NCBI GenBank assembly: GCA_037074705.1
Contig: CM073593.1
Location: forward strand, 7,073,001 to 7,137,000
Reading direction: 5' to 3'
Length of the DNA stretch: 64,000 nt
Source of the DNA: Zhengitettix transpicula
Lineage: Eukaryota; Arthropoda; Insecta; Orthoptera; Tetrigidae
In this document: positions 1-10,160 of the stretch, piece by piece
Layout of the letters: each line of letters starts with the position of its first letter
Numbering within the stretch: position 1 is the stretch's first letter
Position numbers and translations under genes: made by a program
Notes under the pieces: generated by a model
The model's database searches: none
Told to the model about the DNA's origin: nothing
The model's input: the letters and a program-made list of their open reading frames with translations, nothing else

Positions 1-833
1 TCTTAAAAATAAATCAAGCTGCTCAAAGAGAACTACTGTATAGTGTAAGATTTGTACGCAGTTCCTATTACTTACATCCAAATGTTGTGCTACTTACAGG
101 AATTACATTTCATTATTCAAAGAAAGTCGTAAAAATAATCCCCTTGGAAGGCCGCAATCCGCTTCTCAGAAGTGTATCAGCGGCTGCTGTTGCATCTCGG
201 GAGAGATTTGCAATATCTTTGAGCGTCACAAGTATGCGCAGGACTGTGAAATTTCGGATCTTGCTTTGATATTCAGTGTGCATGGAATTACATATTTTTT
301 AATCCTACCTTACCTAAGGTTGAAAACATTATAATAGTTGTATTAACCTGACTTCAGTATAATTATAAATGTACGAGCACAGACAAATCTCTTAGAAATA
401 AGTTTCTAAACGCTTCGTCTTCAATCTAAAACATTATCAGGTATACAATGGAGTTAATAATTCTGATACATTCTTGTAGAAATACTGATGTGGCATAAAT
501 AAATTTCGTTTGAAATTTCCGTTGTAACCGATCTCTGTAACAGTTGGTTTTGTCACGTTTGTAGCAGTGCACTAAATGTGAGATTTCGAAGCACTTTCAT
601 ATTTAGAAATTAGATAATACTTTTTCCTTACTTCCATAAAATGAAAAAGAAACGTGGGATAGTTAAAAAAAAATTACAAGTTATTTTTGAACGGATTGTA
701 ACGCGGCACATTACCGAATGTTTTGTGAAAAAATTTCCACCGACATATAAGTCAGACGATAATAGAAAATACGGCGTTTACATCTAGTTAATTGAAGTAT
801 TGTGTGTTGAAGCTACATGTCACAATTTATTAG
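1..833. other. Unassigned AT-rich sequence
   Basis: I see no gene, RNA or named repeat here. Short open frames exist (for example 87-269 on the plus strand), but none resembles a family I know and none shows splice or promoter context. Confidence 0.5.
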
Positions 834-1225
834 GTGTTGCCCGGATTGTCATAATTAAACTCAGCAACATCCATAACTACGGATTTTGCTACAATCTCGG
901 TTGTTTTTTATTTATTTTTGTGTAACGCCCTTCCAGGCCGGAAGGGGTTGAAGTTACACACAAAAACCACCGGGAGAAACACTATCAGTCTCATTGACCC
1001 TGGAAAATTTTCTTTCGATGCAGATATCGACGGATTGAGTATGTTTCAAAATTTGTACCTCCGTCCACTCCAGTCTCTGGGAGTGGTAGTCGTGTCTTAC
1101 CTCCGCAGTGTTTGTTTCCAGTTAGAAACGAACACTTGTACGAAATTTATTGAAATTTATTCGGGAAGGGGGGGGGGGGTGTAGATTTGTATGCGGAACT
1201 TCAACACACAGACAAACATACAGTC
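834..1225 (-). repeat. Dispersed repeat R1, copy 1
   Basis: This is one of six related copies in the window (others at 5650, 22865, 33470, 40797 and 43140). Shared blocks, read on the minus strand, are TGTTCCGCATACAAATCT-like, a run resembling TTCGTACACGTGTTCC, and CTGTGGGGGTAAGACACC-like. Further in come a block around TCGGGGTCAATGAGATTGA and the phrase ATGTCGCTGAGTTTAATT. The far end carries the motif CCGGGCAACRCC, seen here as TGTTGCCCGG at 834. A G-run interrupts the copy near 1167-1179. I see no coding capacity and cannot assign a class; a short non-autonomous DNA transposon or Helitron-like element is possible. Confidence 0.6.
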
Positions 1226-1657
1226 TATTTTATTTATAAGTTTGTCATATTATAACGTTGAAATATGGCAAGAGGATAATTTTAATACAGGTAGAAAGTA
1301 AACCAAATATCCTGCAACTTGTTAAAATAAATTTATTGAGGATATTATTAACTGTGTGTGTTATTTTGTAATCCTGCCATTAATTTCATAGGTTTATTCG
1401 TAACCACCAAATATTTACGCTTGCTTCATTCAGTCTTTAATTAATACGATAATCCCCCACGTCAATAATTTAATTTTAATTTCAGGACCGTACTCGTATG
1501 CTTTTTCCCTGAGGTAGAGTTTAAAGTCCGCTGTCAGTTACAAATTGCAGATGAAGTAAATATTTATAAAATTTACTTGTCCGTTGAGTCGAAAAATGTA
1601 AAAAATTTTGAGAAATTGATAAATATATATATATATATACATTTTTTGAGTAAATTT
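1226..1657. other. Unassigned AT-rich sequence with a short TA run
   Basis: I recognise nothing here except a short TA dinucleotide run at about 1623-1639. Confidence 0.5.
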
Positions 1658-1670
1658 TTATGTTGAGCCT

Positions 1671-2192
1671 ATTTTTTTAGGGCAACAGGCTACATGAGGG
1701 TGATCCACATTGGGCAACTCCCCTTTAATAGCATAGGAAGGGATTTGAAAGGGGGGATGCGGAAGGGTAGAGGAAGGTACCCAAGGGTTAACTAGGGCCC
1801 CCGGGCTATATTTTAAGGATCCTACCTGGCATTCGCCTAAAGAAATGCAGGGAAAACCCTAGAAAAACCTGCATCAGGTAGGTCGGGCATTGGGTACTTG
1901 TCCCACGCCCTTCCGATAGTGAGAGAGGAGTGTGCTGTGGGGACGCAGCATTCCCTTCTCCGTGCCTCGACCAGTTTAGGAGGCAGCTGGGAATAGCGAA
2001 CAACACTTACCGTATGCCCAAGGTCTGCGACCCCGGAACATACACCTCTCAAAACAGGCCGTGGTGCCTCGGCATGAGGGAACCTTAGTTCAAAAACGGA
2101 GAGGAAAAGGCATACCCTAAGGTAGCCCCTTCGTATCTCTCCTAAAAGGTTCTGCCTGCGAGAGAAAATCCCTCGCTGGCTTTTTCTGCCTA
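1671..2192 (-). mobile_element. Retroposon of family R2, full-length, with target duplication
   Basis: A 522-bp insertion is bounded by the 13-bp direct repeat TTATGTTGAGCCT at 1658-1670 and 2193-2205. On the minus strand it ends in a short A-run (plus-strand T-run at 1672-1678). This is the layout of an LINE-mobilised retroposon. Other copies are at 52071-52570 (full), 18908-19175 and 47703-47850 (5'-truncated) and 4080-4165 (tail only). The 3' part shares CCCTTTCAAATCCCTTCCT and GATTACCCTCATGTAGCCTG-type blocks. I see no clear pol III A and B boxes, so the source RNA is unknown. Peptides such as DKYPMPDLPDAG read in one frame are probably by-products of the repeat. Confidence 0.75.
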
Positions 2193-2205
2193 TTATGTTG
2201 AGCCT

Positions 2206-2943
2206 AGTCAGTGAACACTGTAGTGGTTAATGATGTTTCGTCTCCGAAGCGCGAGCGGTAAGGAAAACACCGGCTCTATGATTCGTGCGTGTAACTTTGT
2301 CCAGGAAAACCAAATGACGGTCTATTTGGCGTGACGGGTTACACTGGTAAGTAGGAGGAGCACTTAGCGATGTGTCAACAGTACAACAGCTCCGGCTCGC
2401 ATTAGTGAGGTATGTCGGCCGTGCCACTAATTATGCATACCTGCTCGTGCTCGTGCCCGTGCCCGTGCTCTTACACAAATTTCCCCCGCTTCTACATTTT
2501 TTTCTCTCTTCGTCCTTTTTCCCCCCTCGACGGTACTTCTACAGTCCGTCTCTTCATTTATTTCTCTCTCCCATTAACGATCTCTTCCCATAGGCTGAAA
2601 ATTCTCGGCAAGATGGAACAAGCGGACGCTTCTCCCTTTCCTGATTGGTCGACAGTTTCGTTATGGGCGGGAGTCATCGGCCCGTAACAAACAAAACGCT
2701 AGGAATCGACTAAAGGACCCCCACCAAAAAAACTCTGACCGTGGATGGAGAGAGAGTTGACGATACAAACTTTGTGTCCGAAATAATTTTAACAGATTAG
2801 AATTTATTACTAAACCCTTGTACTTACAACACTCAACTCTCTTACAGAGGCTAATCACAACGTTTTCTTGATTTAAGTTACCCTGCAACCATGCACTTTG
2901 TCAACCATCTTAGTTATTAATACGACGATATATTTGAGTGTAA
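2206..2943. other. Unassigned, moderately GC-rich stretch with CTCGTG-type hexamer run
   Basis: A short degenerate hexamer array (CTCGTG/CCCGTG) lies at about 2445-2472, followed by pyrimidine-rich sequence to 2590. Overlapping short open frames here are low-complexity and I do not call them genes. Confidence 0.45.
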
Positions 2944-2992
2944 ATTATAAATAAAACACAGCCTTTTAAAGTCCAAAACTGATTTATATTTG

Positions 2993-3038
2993 AATACGTT
3001 TCGACGCTACATGCGACCTCTTCAGGTATATGACGTTT
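2993..3038 (-). ncRNA. Hammerhead-ribozyme-like core, PLE copy 1 left end
   Basis: On the minus strand the order is ACGUC, six bases, CUGAAGA, a hairpin (GUCGC, loop AUGUA, GCGUC, with one mismatch), then GAAACGU. ACGU before the putative cleavage C can pair with ACGU after GAA, forming stem III. This is the most complete instance in the window. Stem I would be extremely short. That the motif folds as a hammerhead is inference. Confidence 0.6.
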
Positions 3039-3239
3039 TACATTAGAAAACAAGCATAATACAATAATTTAAATCAAATAGATTTAGTTGACTGCTGAGG
3101 CCGAAATGCACACTTTAAATGTGAACGACTCGGTTATATTGTTGAGTGCGGCTTGCAATCAAACAATTTTCAATTATTTCAGTTTATAAATTAAAGGATT
3201 ACAAAATATATTAATTGTCGTTTGGTTTGATCTAATATA

Positions 3240-3460
3240 TAACATTTCACTCTCTAACCTCGAGAATATTGTTACACTACACCAATCTATTTAATTATTC
3301 TTAAAAATGTTTTGACACCAAATTATATTACTTTATATATTGATTTTTCATTTATTTAACCACGTGTTTTTACTGAAAACTTAGTTTGACCTATATATGT
3401 GGCATTACAATAAACAGCATTAAATTTTTAATTTATATTATGCTTACGTAAAATGCAAAT
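3240..3460 (-). pseudogene. PLE GIY-YIG endonuclease domain, decayed
   Basis: Read on the minus strand, the segment retains a CNATYIGQ-like stretch near 3380-3420 and an IDW...VTI block near 3270-3290. These correspond to the better preserved domain at 43841-44090. PLE proteins carry this domain after the reverse transcriptase, where it nicks DNA to prime integration. Deletions and frame breaks have removed any continuous reading frame. Confidence 0.55.
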
Positions 3461-3505
3461 TTTGTCTTTAATAATTGTTTTACTAAGTTTAAATAGTTAT
3501 GAGAT

Positions 3506-3850
3506 TTAAAAATAATTAATCCCAGACTTGTGTAATAGTCTAATTAATTTATGTTGCACGCAAGCAATGTAAAGTAAAACTATGAAACAACATTCTTTAT
3601 TATCATTTACAATGTGTAGATTTTTTCTGTTACCCCTGATATTTTTCAGTCTGACCTTGATATACTTACTTATAAATTTAAGCGGATATGGATTTAGTAA
3701 CAGAATATTCTTGACTTCAATTAAATTATCTCTCTGGTCCATATTATGTGATAATTTAATATCTTTATGTATCAGACTAAAAACCATTGCTTTCTCTTGG
3801 AGAGGAGGATGGTAGGACTTGTGATTGACTCTACCAGGATATGTTATCAA
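3506..3850 (-). pseudogene. PLE reverse-transcriptase C-terminal fragment
   Basis: A 114-codon open frame on the minus strand contains GRVNHKSYHPPLQEKAMVFS near its start, then IHK-IKLSHN and NLIEVKNILLLNPYPLKFI. The SYHP-type motif, the following K-rich helix and the LLLN-YP-F segment match the thumb and linker region at the end of PLE reverse transcriptases, just before the GIY-YIG domain. The upstream catalytic palm is absent and the frame has no sensible start, so this is a fragment of a dead copy. The homologous stretch in copy 2 (44150-44460) is more degraded. Confidence 0.65.
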
Positions 3851-4079
3851 AATGTCTAAGAAAAACTAATGGATTTATTCTGTTCAGTTCCAAAAGTAAA
3901 CAGTAAATTATTATGATAGGTAATAAACATATTAAGTAAATAATTCAGTTTAATTTTGGGAATCTGGAAAAATATGTATCAAAGATCACATATTGGATTT
4001 TTCTAATTTGAAAATAAATAAAGCTTCCTAATCTCTCATTACCATTTTGGCAAGGAAAGGAGATAAGGTTTAAATTGTG

Positions 4080-4165
4080 CATTTCCACACTAACAAATCC
4101 ATTCCTATGCTATTAAATAAGAGTTTCCACCGCATAGATTACCCTCATGTAACCTGTTATTCTAC
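4080..4165 (+). repeat. Family R2 tail fragment
   Basis: The segment reads AATCCATTCCTATGCTATTA, then a GATTACCCTCATGTAACCTG block. This is the diverged 3' end of the R2 retroposon seen at 1671-2192 and 52071-52570, in plus orientation inside PLE copy 1. Confidence 0.6.
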
Positions 4166-4298
4166 AGAAAACATAAAATGATAAATTTCGGTCACAGCAG
4201 TCAAGGGAGTAACTCCCTCTAGTGACATTTATATTATTATGTTATCAGGAAAATCTATTTTATTTTAATTATTGTAGACCTATTGTTTATTTGGAGTG

Positions 4299-4345
4299 TA
4301 AAACTTCATATACTCGAAGAGATAGCAAATAGCGACGAAACGTTG
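4299..4345 (+). ncRNA. Hammerhead-ribozyme-like core, PLE copy 1 right end (degenerate)
   Basis: The segment carries CATATAC, then UCGAAGA in place of CUGAAGA, a hairpin with AGC, AAAU and AGCGAC, then GAAACGUUGU. It is the inverted partner of the core at 2993-3038 and points outward. Two changes in the first box probably inactivate it. Confidence 0.45.
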
Positions 4346-4400
4346 TATTTTTCAATTATAAATCTTTTTCTGTCTTTAAAAGACATTTACATGTCAGTTA

Positions 4401-5649
4401 TCTCCCAATGCCACTTATCACAGACATCTTTCGTCGCTTCTTAGATTTCTGAAACTATTTTTCATCATTTTAAAATTTGTCGTAGTCATCCATATGACGA
4501 CATGTTTCCTTAATCTCTACTTATTTGTGTCGCGTTCGTCTTATTCATGTCTTTTTAATGTCATTAATTAAATATGTGTACTACATGCAATTATATAGGC
4601 ATGCAAATATGTATTTGTAACATCAAAACTTTACAATACGGTTCGTTGACATGAAGCTTATTTAAAACAAAGACATACGTACGTACGTTTCAATCGATAT
4701 TGGAAACAGACTCAACATTTGACATAATATAGCACTGTACAGTAAATGCGGAACCATTCATACCAGTGTGCGAGGTGCAGCGAATGTGTCGACCGGGTTG
4801 CATTTCGTAACACTCACTTTTCGAAGCGAGCAATGAAACAATTGACCTACACCAACGTTTGAGCACAGGCCTCTAATTTCACTCCAAGAGAAACAAAAAT
4901 TTATCTAAGTTACTGCCATTTATTGCGTTTCATATATCAAGTACGTAATAGCAAGAATGGTAGATCTCAGTGTTTGAAACATTTGTAAACTGCATATTAT
5001 ATAACCTCCAATTAACAAATACAATTTTAAGCGTTTCCATTCATTTTTAGATCTTTAGTAAAACAACTTCACTTGCTGTCGTGAGCCACTTCTTCAGAAG
5101 TTTGTGGAGTTATTGCTGCACTGTAAATGTGTCTGGTTTCTTTGTCGCTCCAGAGGCACAGCCAGGTGCTCCTCAGATACTCAGAAAGTGTTCTCTGTTA
5201 GATGGACTGTGACGGACAAGTAGAACTCGACCTTTGAAGATTTCCAATTAAATTAAAAACAACAGACACAATCGGCGAACAGCTTTCTTTTTTACAAAGT
5301 TAAAACTGGCTGACGATTAATCACTTGTCGTAATGATCTCGGAACAGATGGCACGTTGGTGATCTGTGTCTCAGCAATGTTACGGACGTGAAGTGGAAAT
5401 TAAATATCTCTGTAAGATCAATGTTGGCTCGTCAACGTCCTTAGCATTTTCTAGCAACATTTACGATATAGACCAGTATAATAGACGCAACTTGAGTTTG
5501 AACTGCACAGTAACCTGTGTGACGTCACGGCGCTGCGGAACTGTTGTACTAGCAGCGTTGCTGAAAACATTCTGTCAGTTTGCAGTTTGCGCATATTTTT
5601 CTGCTTCTGACGAAACTTAACTAGCTTAATAATTGAAAGTTCAGGCAAA
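4401..5649. other. Unassigned sequence
   Basis: I see no gene, RNA or clear repeat. A TTCTTCAG-containing block near 5085 faintly resembles the PLE terminal motif but lacks the GAAAC partner. Open frames at 5366-5620 (plus) and 5451-5648 (minus) overlap each other and resemble nothing I know. Confidence 0.45.
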
Positions 5650-6153
5650 AAAGAAATGTAAATGAAAATACACGGTTCTTTGTTAGGAGTGGGAGTGGAA
5701 AGGGGTGAAACAAATTTACACGTACAATCTTAAACGCGTTGAGCAATTTCTACCAAACTTTATGCACATGTTACTTGCGATCCAGGAACCAACACTGAGG
5801 GTTTAAGACACGCCTATCGCCTCTAGGGTCGGAGGTGGATGGGTGGCATTTAGAAAATTCCTAATAGATTATATATTAACGTCGAAATAAACGTTTTCGG
5901 GGTCGCTGAATTTGATAGTGTTGTTCTAGAATTATTCAGTGACTAATGTCAACTCCAAAAGGAAAGGGAGTGAAGCACCCTTATGGTAATCGTGGCGGTG
6001 GAAGAGGTTTACAAAAAAAGCGAAAAAGACAGAGATTACTGTCGATTCCATGGTTATACAGGTCGCTGAGTTTAATTCTTGTATTCACTAAGAGGTTAGT
6101 GTCGGATCAATTCCTTCTCCTGGCTAATTTAAATTAATACCCGGGCAACGCCG
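5650..6153 (+). repeat. Dispersed repeat R1, copy 2
   Basis: Diverged but collinear with the other R1 copies: a TAAGACACGCC block, GGGTCGGAGGTGGATGGG, TTTTCGGGGTCGCTGAATTT and GTCGCTGAGTTTAATTC. It ends in ACCCGGGCAACGCCG at about 6138-6153, the same terminal motif as copies 1 (834) and 5 (40803). A K/R-rich 63-codon frame at 5946-6137 lies inside the repeat and is not called a gene. Confidence 0.55.
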
Positions 6154-6754
6154 CTACATTATAATAGCTGCATCAACTTTATTACTGGGCCAGGTAAATG
6201 CTGCTGGAAAATATTCTTCGAATTTTCAATACGCAGCCTCGGCCGATGCCAAGTGCGCCTACTACAGATTTAGTTTATGATCTAGTTAAAGTGCATGTTA
6301 CTATCCGTGAAGGGTCGTGGTGGTCCGTCATGCTGCGTGGGTGACAGATACAAGACAAGCGCGCTAACGCGAAAGCTTAAAGTTGACGTCACAGCGCCTT
6401 ACTGTAGTTTGTTTTTCTCTGTTGACCGTCATTACGTCGCTAGCGATAAAAACATATTTATGCCTCTCAGATAAGGAACAAACTAAAAGTTTAACAGGCG
6501 CGTCGTATGTATAATCAAGAGTGGAACACAAAATGGCTAACGTGCGAGTAAATAAGTTTGTTATGTGTGTTGAAAAAGTATTATGTTGAACAATATATAA
6601 CTACTAGGTTTTCCAAATATGTTGCCAGTTTAACCTTTGACGGCAAAAAAAGTTGTATCGGTGGAGACGAGTTATTATTAAACACGTAATTGCCAAAGAA
6701 ATAAATACTGAACAGTTATTAATTTTCATATGTGCTAGCCCCTCTCAATTTGAA
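6154..6754. other. Unassigned, high-complexity stretch
   Basis: Sequence complexity is higher than in flanking DNA (for example 6165-6260 and 6300-6410), with CpG dinucleotides and a TGACGTCA octamer near 6385. No frame or RNA fold is recognisable. It could be conserved non-coding DNA, which needs cross-species alignment to judge. Confidence 0.35.
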
Positions 6755-6900
6755 AATAAAACATGTTACGAGTTTTATTCGGAAACTAAGGTCCGATTTC
6801 TTATGAAACATAAGCCGTCACAGATTTTTTAAAAAAACTATTCATTTAATTCCTTACCTTTTTCTCTATTTTGCTACATAGCTTCCTTACTTAATCTGGA
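6755..6900 (-). mobile_element. Mariner 3'-terminal fragment
   Basis: The segment begins ACGAGTTTTATTCGGAAACT and continues with the same order of blocks as 7074-7215 (CACAGATTTTTT, ATTTAATTC, TTACCT, CTACATAG). It is therefore a diverged direct copy of the mariner terminus in the adjacent palindrome. It has no transposase coding capacity. Confidence 0.6.
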
Positions 6901-7073
6901 TTTGAAATTTTTTGACAATGGTGAGGTAACATTATGTTGTAATATGGCATTAATAGCAATTTAATTACTTTCACAAATTTTAGTCACTGTTATGTTGCTC
7001 GGACATAATTACCTGTTAAAATCTGTGGTCTATTGCACGGTAAATTAAATCTTTTAAGCGCTTTTCAAATATA

Positions 7074-8096
7074 CGAGGGTTATTTGGAAAGTAAGGTACG
7101 ATTTCTCAATAAACATAAACCATCACAGATTTTTTCAAAAACCATTTTTCATTTAATTCGTTACATGTTTCTCAATTTTTCTACATAGTTTCCATATTTG
7201 GTTAAACGTTTTAGATTTAACGGGTATTTCATTGTCTAGGTAATGGAGTAGAAAGGAGAGCAAGAAAAGGCAGAAAAGTGAAGAAGCAAAGAAAAGAAAA
7301 AAAGGAGAAAAGAAAAGAAACACCGAAAGAAAGAGACAGTGTACAAGACGTGAAAGATCGTCTAGACGAACAGAGTTTGCCTTACTGTTAGAAACGTTGG
7401 AGTAAATATCTAAATCCTTTTCTGAAGTTCTACACGATCTTTCACGTCGTCACTTTAACTTAACTTTTTCGTTGAACACTGCCTCTTTGTTTCTGTTTTC
7501 CATGTTTTATTTGTTTGATTCTATTTCATTTTCTTTACTTCTTCACTTTTCTGTCTTTTTCTTGCTCACATTTAACCTCCCTTACCCAAAAAATCTAAAT
7601 AATAAAGTTTCCAAATTTGTTTGAACATTTGTCCTAACGTTGTACAAGTTTTCGTCATAGACGTCTGCCGCCTGTGAGTCTTTAACTGAATCATCTCTGG
7701 GGTGAAGTGAGAAACCCGCGTGTCGTCCTCTGTGACAATCTTCTCTAAAAATTGTTCACCTTCCTTATGATATCAAGATCACAACCCATTATTTTCATTT
7801 GGTGTTTCTGAGGGTACCAACGTGCGCACAATTTGTGAAATTGCAAATATTCAGAGAAATAATGGCATAGAAGGGAATAGACGTGGGTTTCTGACATGAA
7901 GAGGTGAAAGAGGCAGTTAAAGACTCACAGGCGTCAGACGTCTAGGACAAAAGCTTGTACAACGTTTAAGAAAATATGGAAACTATGTAGAAAAATAAAG
8001 AAACATGTAACGAATTAAATAAAAATGGTTTTTGAAAAAATCTGTGATGGTTTATGTTTAATGAGAAATCGTAGCTTACTTTTCAAATAACCCTCG
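7074..8096 (+). mobile_element. Rearranged mariner element with two 3' termini in inverted orientation
   Basis: Both ends carry the mariner-type terminus CGAGGGTTATTTGGAAAGTA and its inverse, flanked by TA on each side (7072-7073 and 8097-8098). Transposase remnants run on both strands. On the plus strand the C-terminal tail reads LGQKLVQRLRKYGNYVEK followed by a stop at 7996-7998. On the minus strand a piece near 7690-7790 reads EQFLEKIVTEDDTRVSHFTP, which is the region of the first catalytic aspartate (family form TGDETW). Because both termini are 3' ends, this is an inverted-duplicated derivative and not a normal element. It cannot encode transposase. Confidence 0.7.
7690..7795 (-). pseudogene. 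Mariner transposase fragment around the first catalytic Asp
   Basis: The minus strand reads EGEQFLEKIVTEDDTRVSHF, corresponding to the family signature IVTGDETWV.H. The glycine and tryptophan of the signature are lost. The next block runs directly into inverted C-terminal sequence, so the central third of the transposase is missing. Confidence 0.55.
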
Positions 8097-8240
8097 TATA
8101 TTTGAAAAGCACTTAAAAGATTTAATTTACCATGCAATAGACCATAGATTTTAACAGGTAAATATGTCCGAGCAACATAACAGTGACTAAAATTTGTGAA
8201 AGTAATTAAATTGCTATTAATGCCATATTACAACATAATG

Positions 8241-9605
8241 TGCCATCTAACAAAGTGTTAAACGTTTTCTATGAAACATATTAAATATGAGTTCACAGAC
8301 GTTTCTTATCAAAGGGACATTTGGATGATTTGGTTTAGGAAAAGATCTCTGTAAAATACGGGATCTCAACTATGACATCGTTATATTTTCAAGAATAAGA
8401 CATTGTAAAGATGATTATTCTTTGTATTGTGTAGTTACACATTTATTTTGCTCTGCGGTCCCTTTATAAGTCTTTATTTCAATTTAAGGGATTTTTTTTA
8501 TATGAATTGTAAGCATATATTAATATAATACTGTTTCTCTTCCTAGTTATTTATTTAATTGTATTTTTCTTAATAATGTTAAATAATTGTTCTTTATTAT
8601 ATAGTAAAAAACCTTTCTGTTATAGGACAACATATTATAGTTTCAAGTAAATGTTTATAATTTCCTCAACCGAAGACTAAGGACGTTAATCAAAAACCAA
8701 AATATTAATTTATTCTGGCCATCTTATTACAGCTAGTGCAAATACCCTCATATTAGTAATGAAATTTAATCATTTATATGTCCATGATGTAAGTAAAATT
8801 TTAAATTCATTTCCATTAATATTCAATTTTATGCAAGTTACAAGGTAAACCGCTTTTCAACTACGAAGATACCAAAAAAAAATATTTGAATCATTTTACA
8901 AAATCACAAATACACGATCGCCGAAAAATTGAAACAATTTTTTAGATACATATTCAAGACACGTACGTATTCATTAAAAACATTCAATGAGAAATGTGGT
9001 TTAAATTTGGGGTTGTCTATTACATTGAGATCCCTAAATCTGTTTTACTACGAGTATCTCTTCGCCGTACATAAAAGACCGTTTTATGACACTATTTTAT
9101 TACAATTTTCTGTGATTTAATTTAGCTCCATAATCGATACTACCATGATCACGTGCAAGGAAACTGAGGAATGTGTCATGAATGGCCGTCCTGGTAAGCC
9201 AAGGCACCAACGTCCTTAACCTTACCGTCATTATGTTTCAAATTCTTAAGTGGTAGAAATCTTTGGTCAAATTTAGCAAAAGTGCTCGGAGTCAAGTCCC
9301 CAGTTCTGGTTGCTATTCTCTCTTCCTTGAAAAAGAATATAAATATTCTTTGAAAAGCTGGACTCTTTCTTCGTCTTAGAAAAAAAATGTTAATATTCTC
9401 TGCACATGACTAGTTCCACTCTGACGCAGGTAATCGTCATTCCCATAATATTAGCGGTATAAAGCCAGAAAAATGTGTATTTTCTGCCATACTCAATGGA
9501 TTTTTAAAAACAGATCGTGCGTTGGAAAGAGAATTAAATTGTCTAAAACCTTTATTGTATGACAAATTAGTTTAATGCCGACCGTTTTGGAAATATCACC
9601 ACTAG
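8241..9605. other. Unassigned AT-rich sequence
   Basis: I see no gene, RNA or clear repeat. A block at 8660-8700 (CCGAAGACTAAGGACG) weakly resembles a decayed PLE terminus. The open frame at 8929-9120 resembles nothing I know. Confidence 0.45.
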
Positions 9606-9910
9606 AGATATAAGAAACTTCATTCTTTTCGAAAGTGACGTAACGATTTCTACCACTTCGTTCGACAGAATTTTGTACTCGAATACACCATTCGATGCAG
9701 AATTTTATGCTCTAAAATTTGTTAATGAAGATTATTTTCAATAGAATGTGAAATAGGTGCCAAATTTAATGGTTTTTAAGCCACAGAAACTTTTCCCGAG
9801 ACCTTTCTAACTGGAAAACTCTGTTTTTCACTAATGGCCACAACACACACAATTTGGGGGAAAAAGTACCCGACGCTTTGCTTGGTAAGATGTATTTGGC
9901 AGTGTTGGTA
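9606..9910 (+). repeat. Dispersed repeat R4, copy 1
   Basis: Collinear with 20120-20412: an AATTTTATGCTCTAAAATTT block, GGTTTTTAAGCCACAGAAAC, TTTTTCACTAATGGCCACA, and a TACCCGACGCTTTG...TAAGATG block. Similarity extends over roughly 250-290 bp with many substitutions and small gaps. No coding potential or class is evident. Confidence 0.6.
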
Positions 9911-10160
9911 ACGTACATTGAGAGGGGATGGTACTGGATGACATGAGATAGGTGGCGCGGCGGAGTGAGCGAGCAGCGCCGAGCCGTCTGGCTGAGCAGT
10001 TGGCGACCAATCGCGGAGCACGCCTCACGTGTGGTGCAGTGCAGTGCAGTGTGCAGTGGTGATGTACAGACGTGCCTTCTTCCCCCATGTCGGTGGACAC
10101 CTCGTAGACAGAAAAGGTAACCATTAGGCGCGGGTCCTCGTCCATCACTTGCAAATTAAA
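9911..10160. promoter_or_regulatory. GC-rich island, possible first exon or promoter
   Basis: A CpG-rich block in an AT-rich setting contains GGCGCGGCGGAGTGAGCGAG, GACCAATCGCGGAG (a CCAAT-type box) and tandem GTGCAGTGCAGT repeats at 10035-10060. AGACGTG at 10068-10074 resembles a downstream promoter element, but its spacing from the nearest CAGT initiators is two to three bases off. CAGAAAAGGTAACC near 10109 could be a splice donor. No TATA box is positioned to match. This is a weak hypothesis from composition and short motifs. Confidence 0.25.

Larger units (their letters stand above)
2944..4400 (-). mobile_element. Penelope-like element (PLE) remnant, copy 1
   Basis: The unit is bounded by related inverted ends. 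The left end holds AAAGTCCAAAACTGATTTAT and a hammerhead-like core on the minus strand. The right end holds a hammerhead-like core on the plus strand followed by TTTTTCTGTCTTTAAAAG. Between them, on the minus strand, lies a reverse-transcriptase C-terminal block (3850 down to 3506) and then a decayed GIY-YIG endonuclease region (3450 down to 3240). This order, RT then GIY-YIG, is diagnostic of PLEs. It closely matches the remnant at 43530-44515. The coding part is interrupted and shortened, so the copy is dead. A tail fragment of family R2 lies inside at 4080-4165. Confidence 0.75.
6930..8240. repeat. Long inverted duplication around a mariner 3' end
   Basis: The arms 6930-7215 and 7958-8240 are inverted copies. 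The outer ~140 bp of each arm (6930-7072 and 8098-8240) is not mariner sequence: it lies outside the element termini ACGAGGGTTATTTGG (7073) and its inverse (to 8096). Flanking DNA was therefore duplicated together with the transposon end. Further inverted matches are nested inside: about 7622-7690 with 7914-7975, and purine-rich 7255-7357 with 7434-7570 (for example GACGTGAAAGATCGT against ACGATCTTTCACGTC). Confidence 0.8.

Noticed and set aside
1806..2052. Minus-strand frames encoding DKYPMPDLPDAG-like peptides as a conserved gene
   Set aside because: The same peptide appears at 52212-52397 because both are R2 retroposon copies; frames are interrupted and differ between copies.
2227..2687. 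Overlapping open frames as a small gene
   Set aside because: Low-complexity pyrimidine-rich peptides on both strands; no family, no conserved start.
7255..7345. Purine-rich tract as a coding region rich in Lys/Glu
   Set aside because: Pure A/G low complexity within an inverted repeat; no start or family.
10031..10060. GTGCAGTGCAGTGCAGT array as a binding-site cluster
   Set aside because: It is a simple short tandem repeat; nothing independent supports binding.
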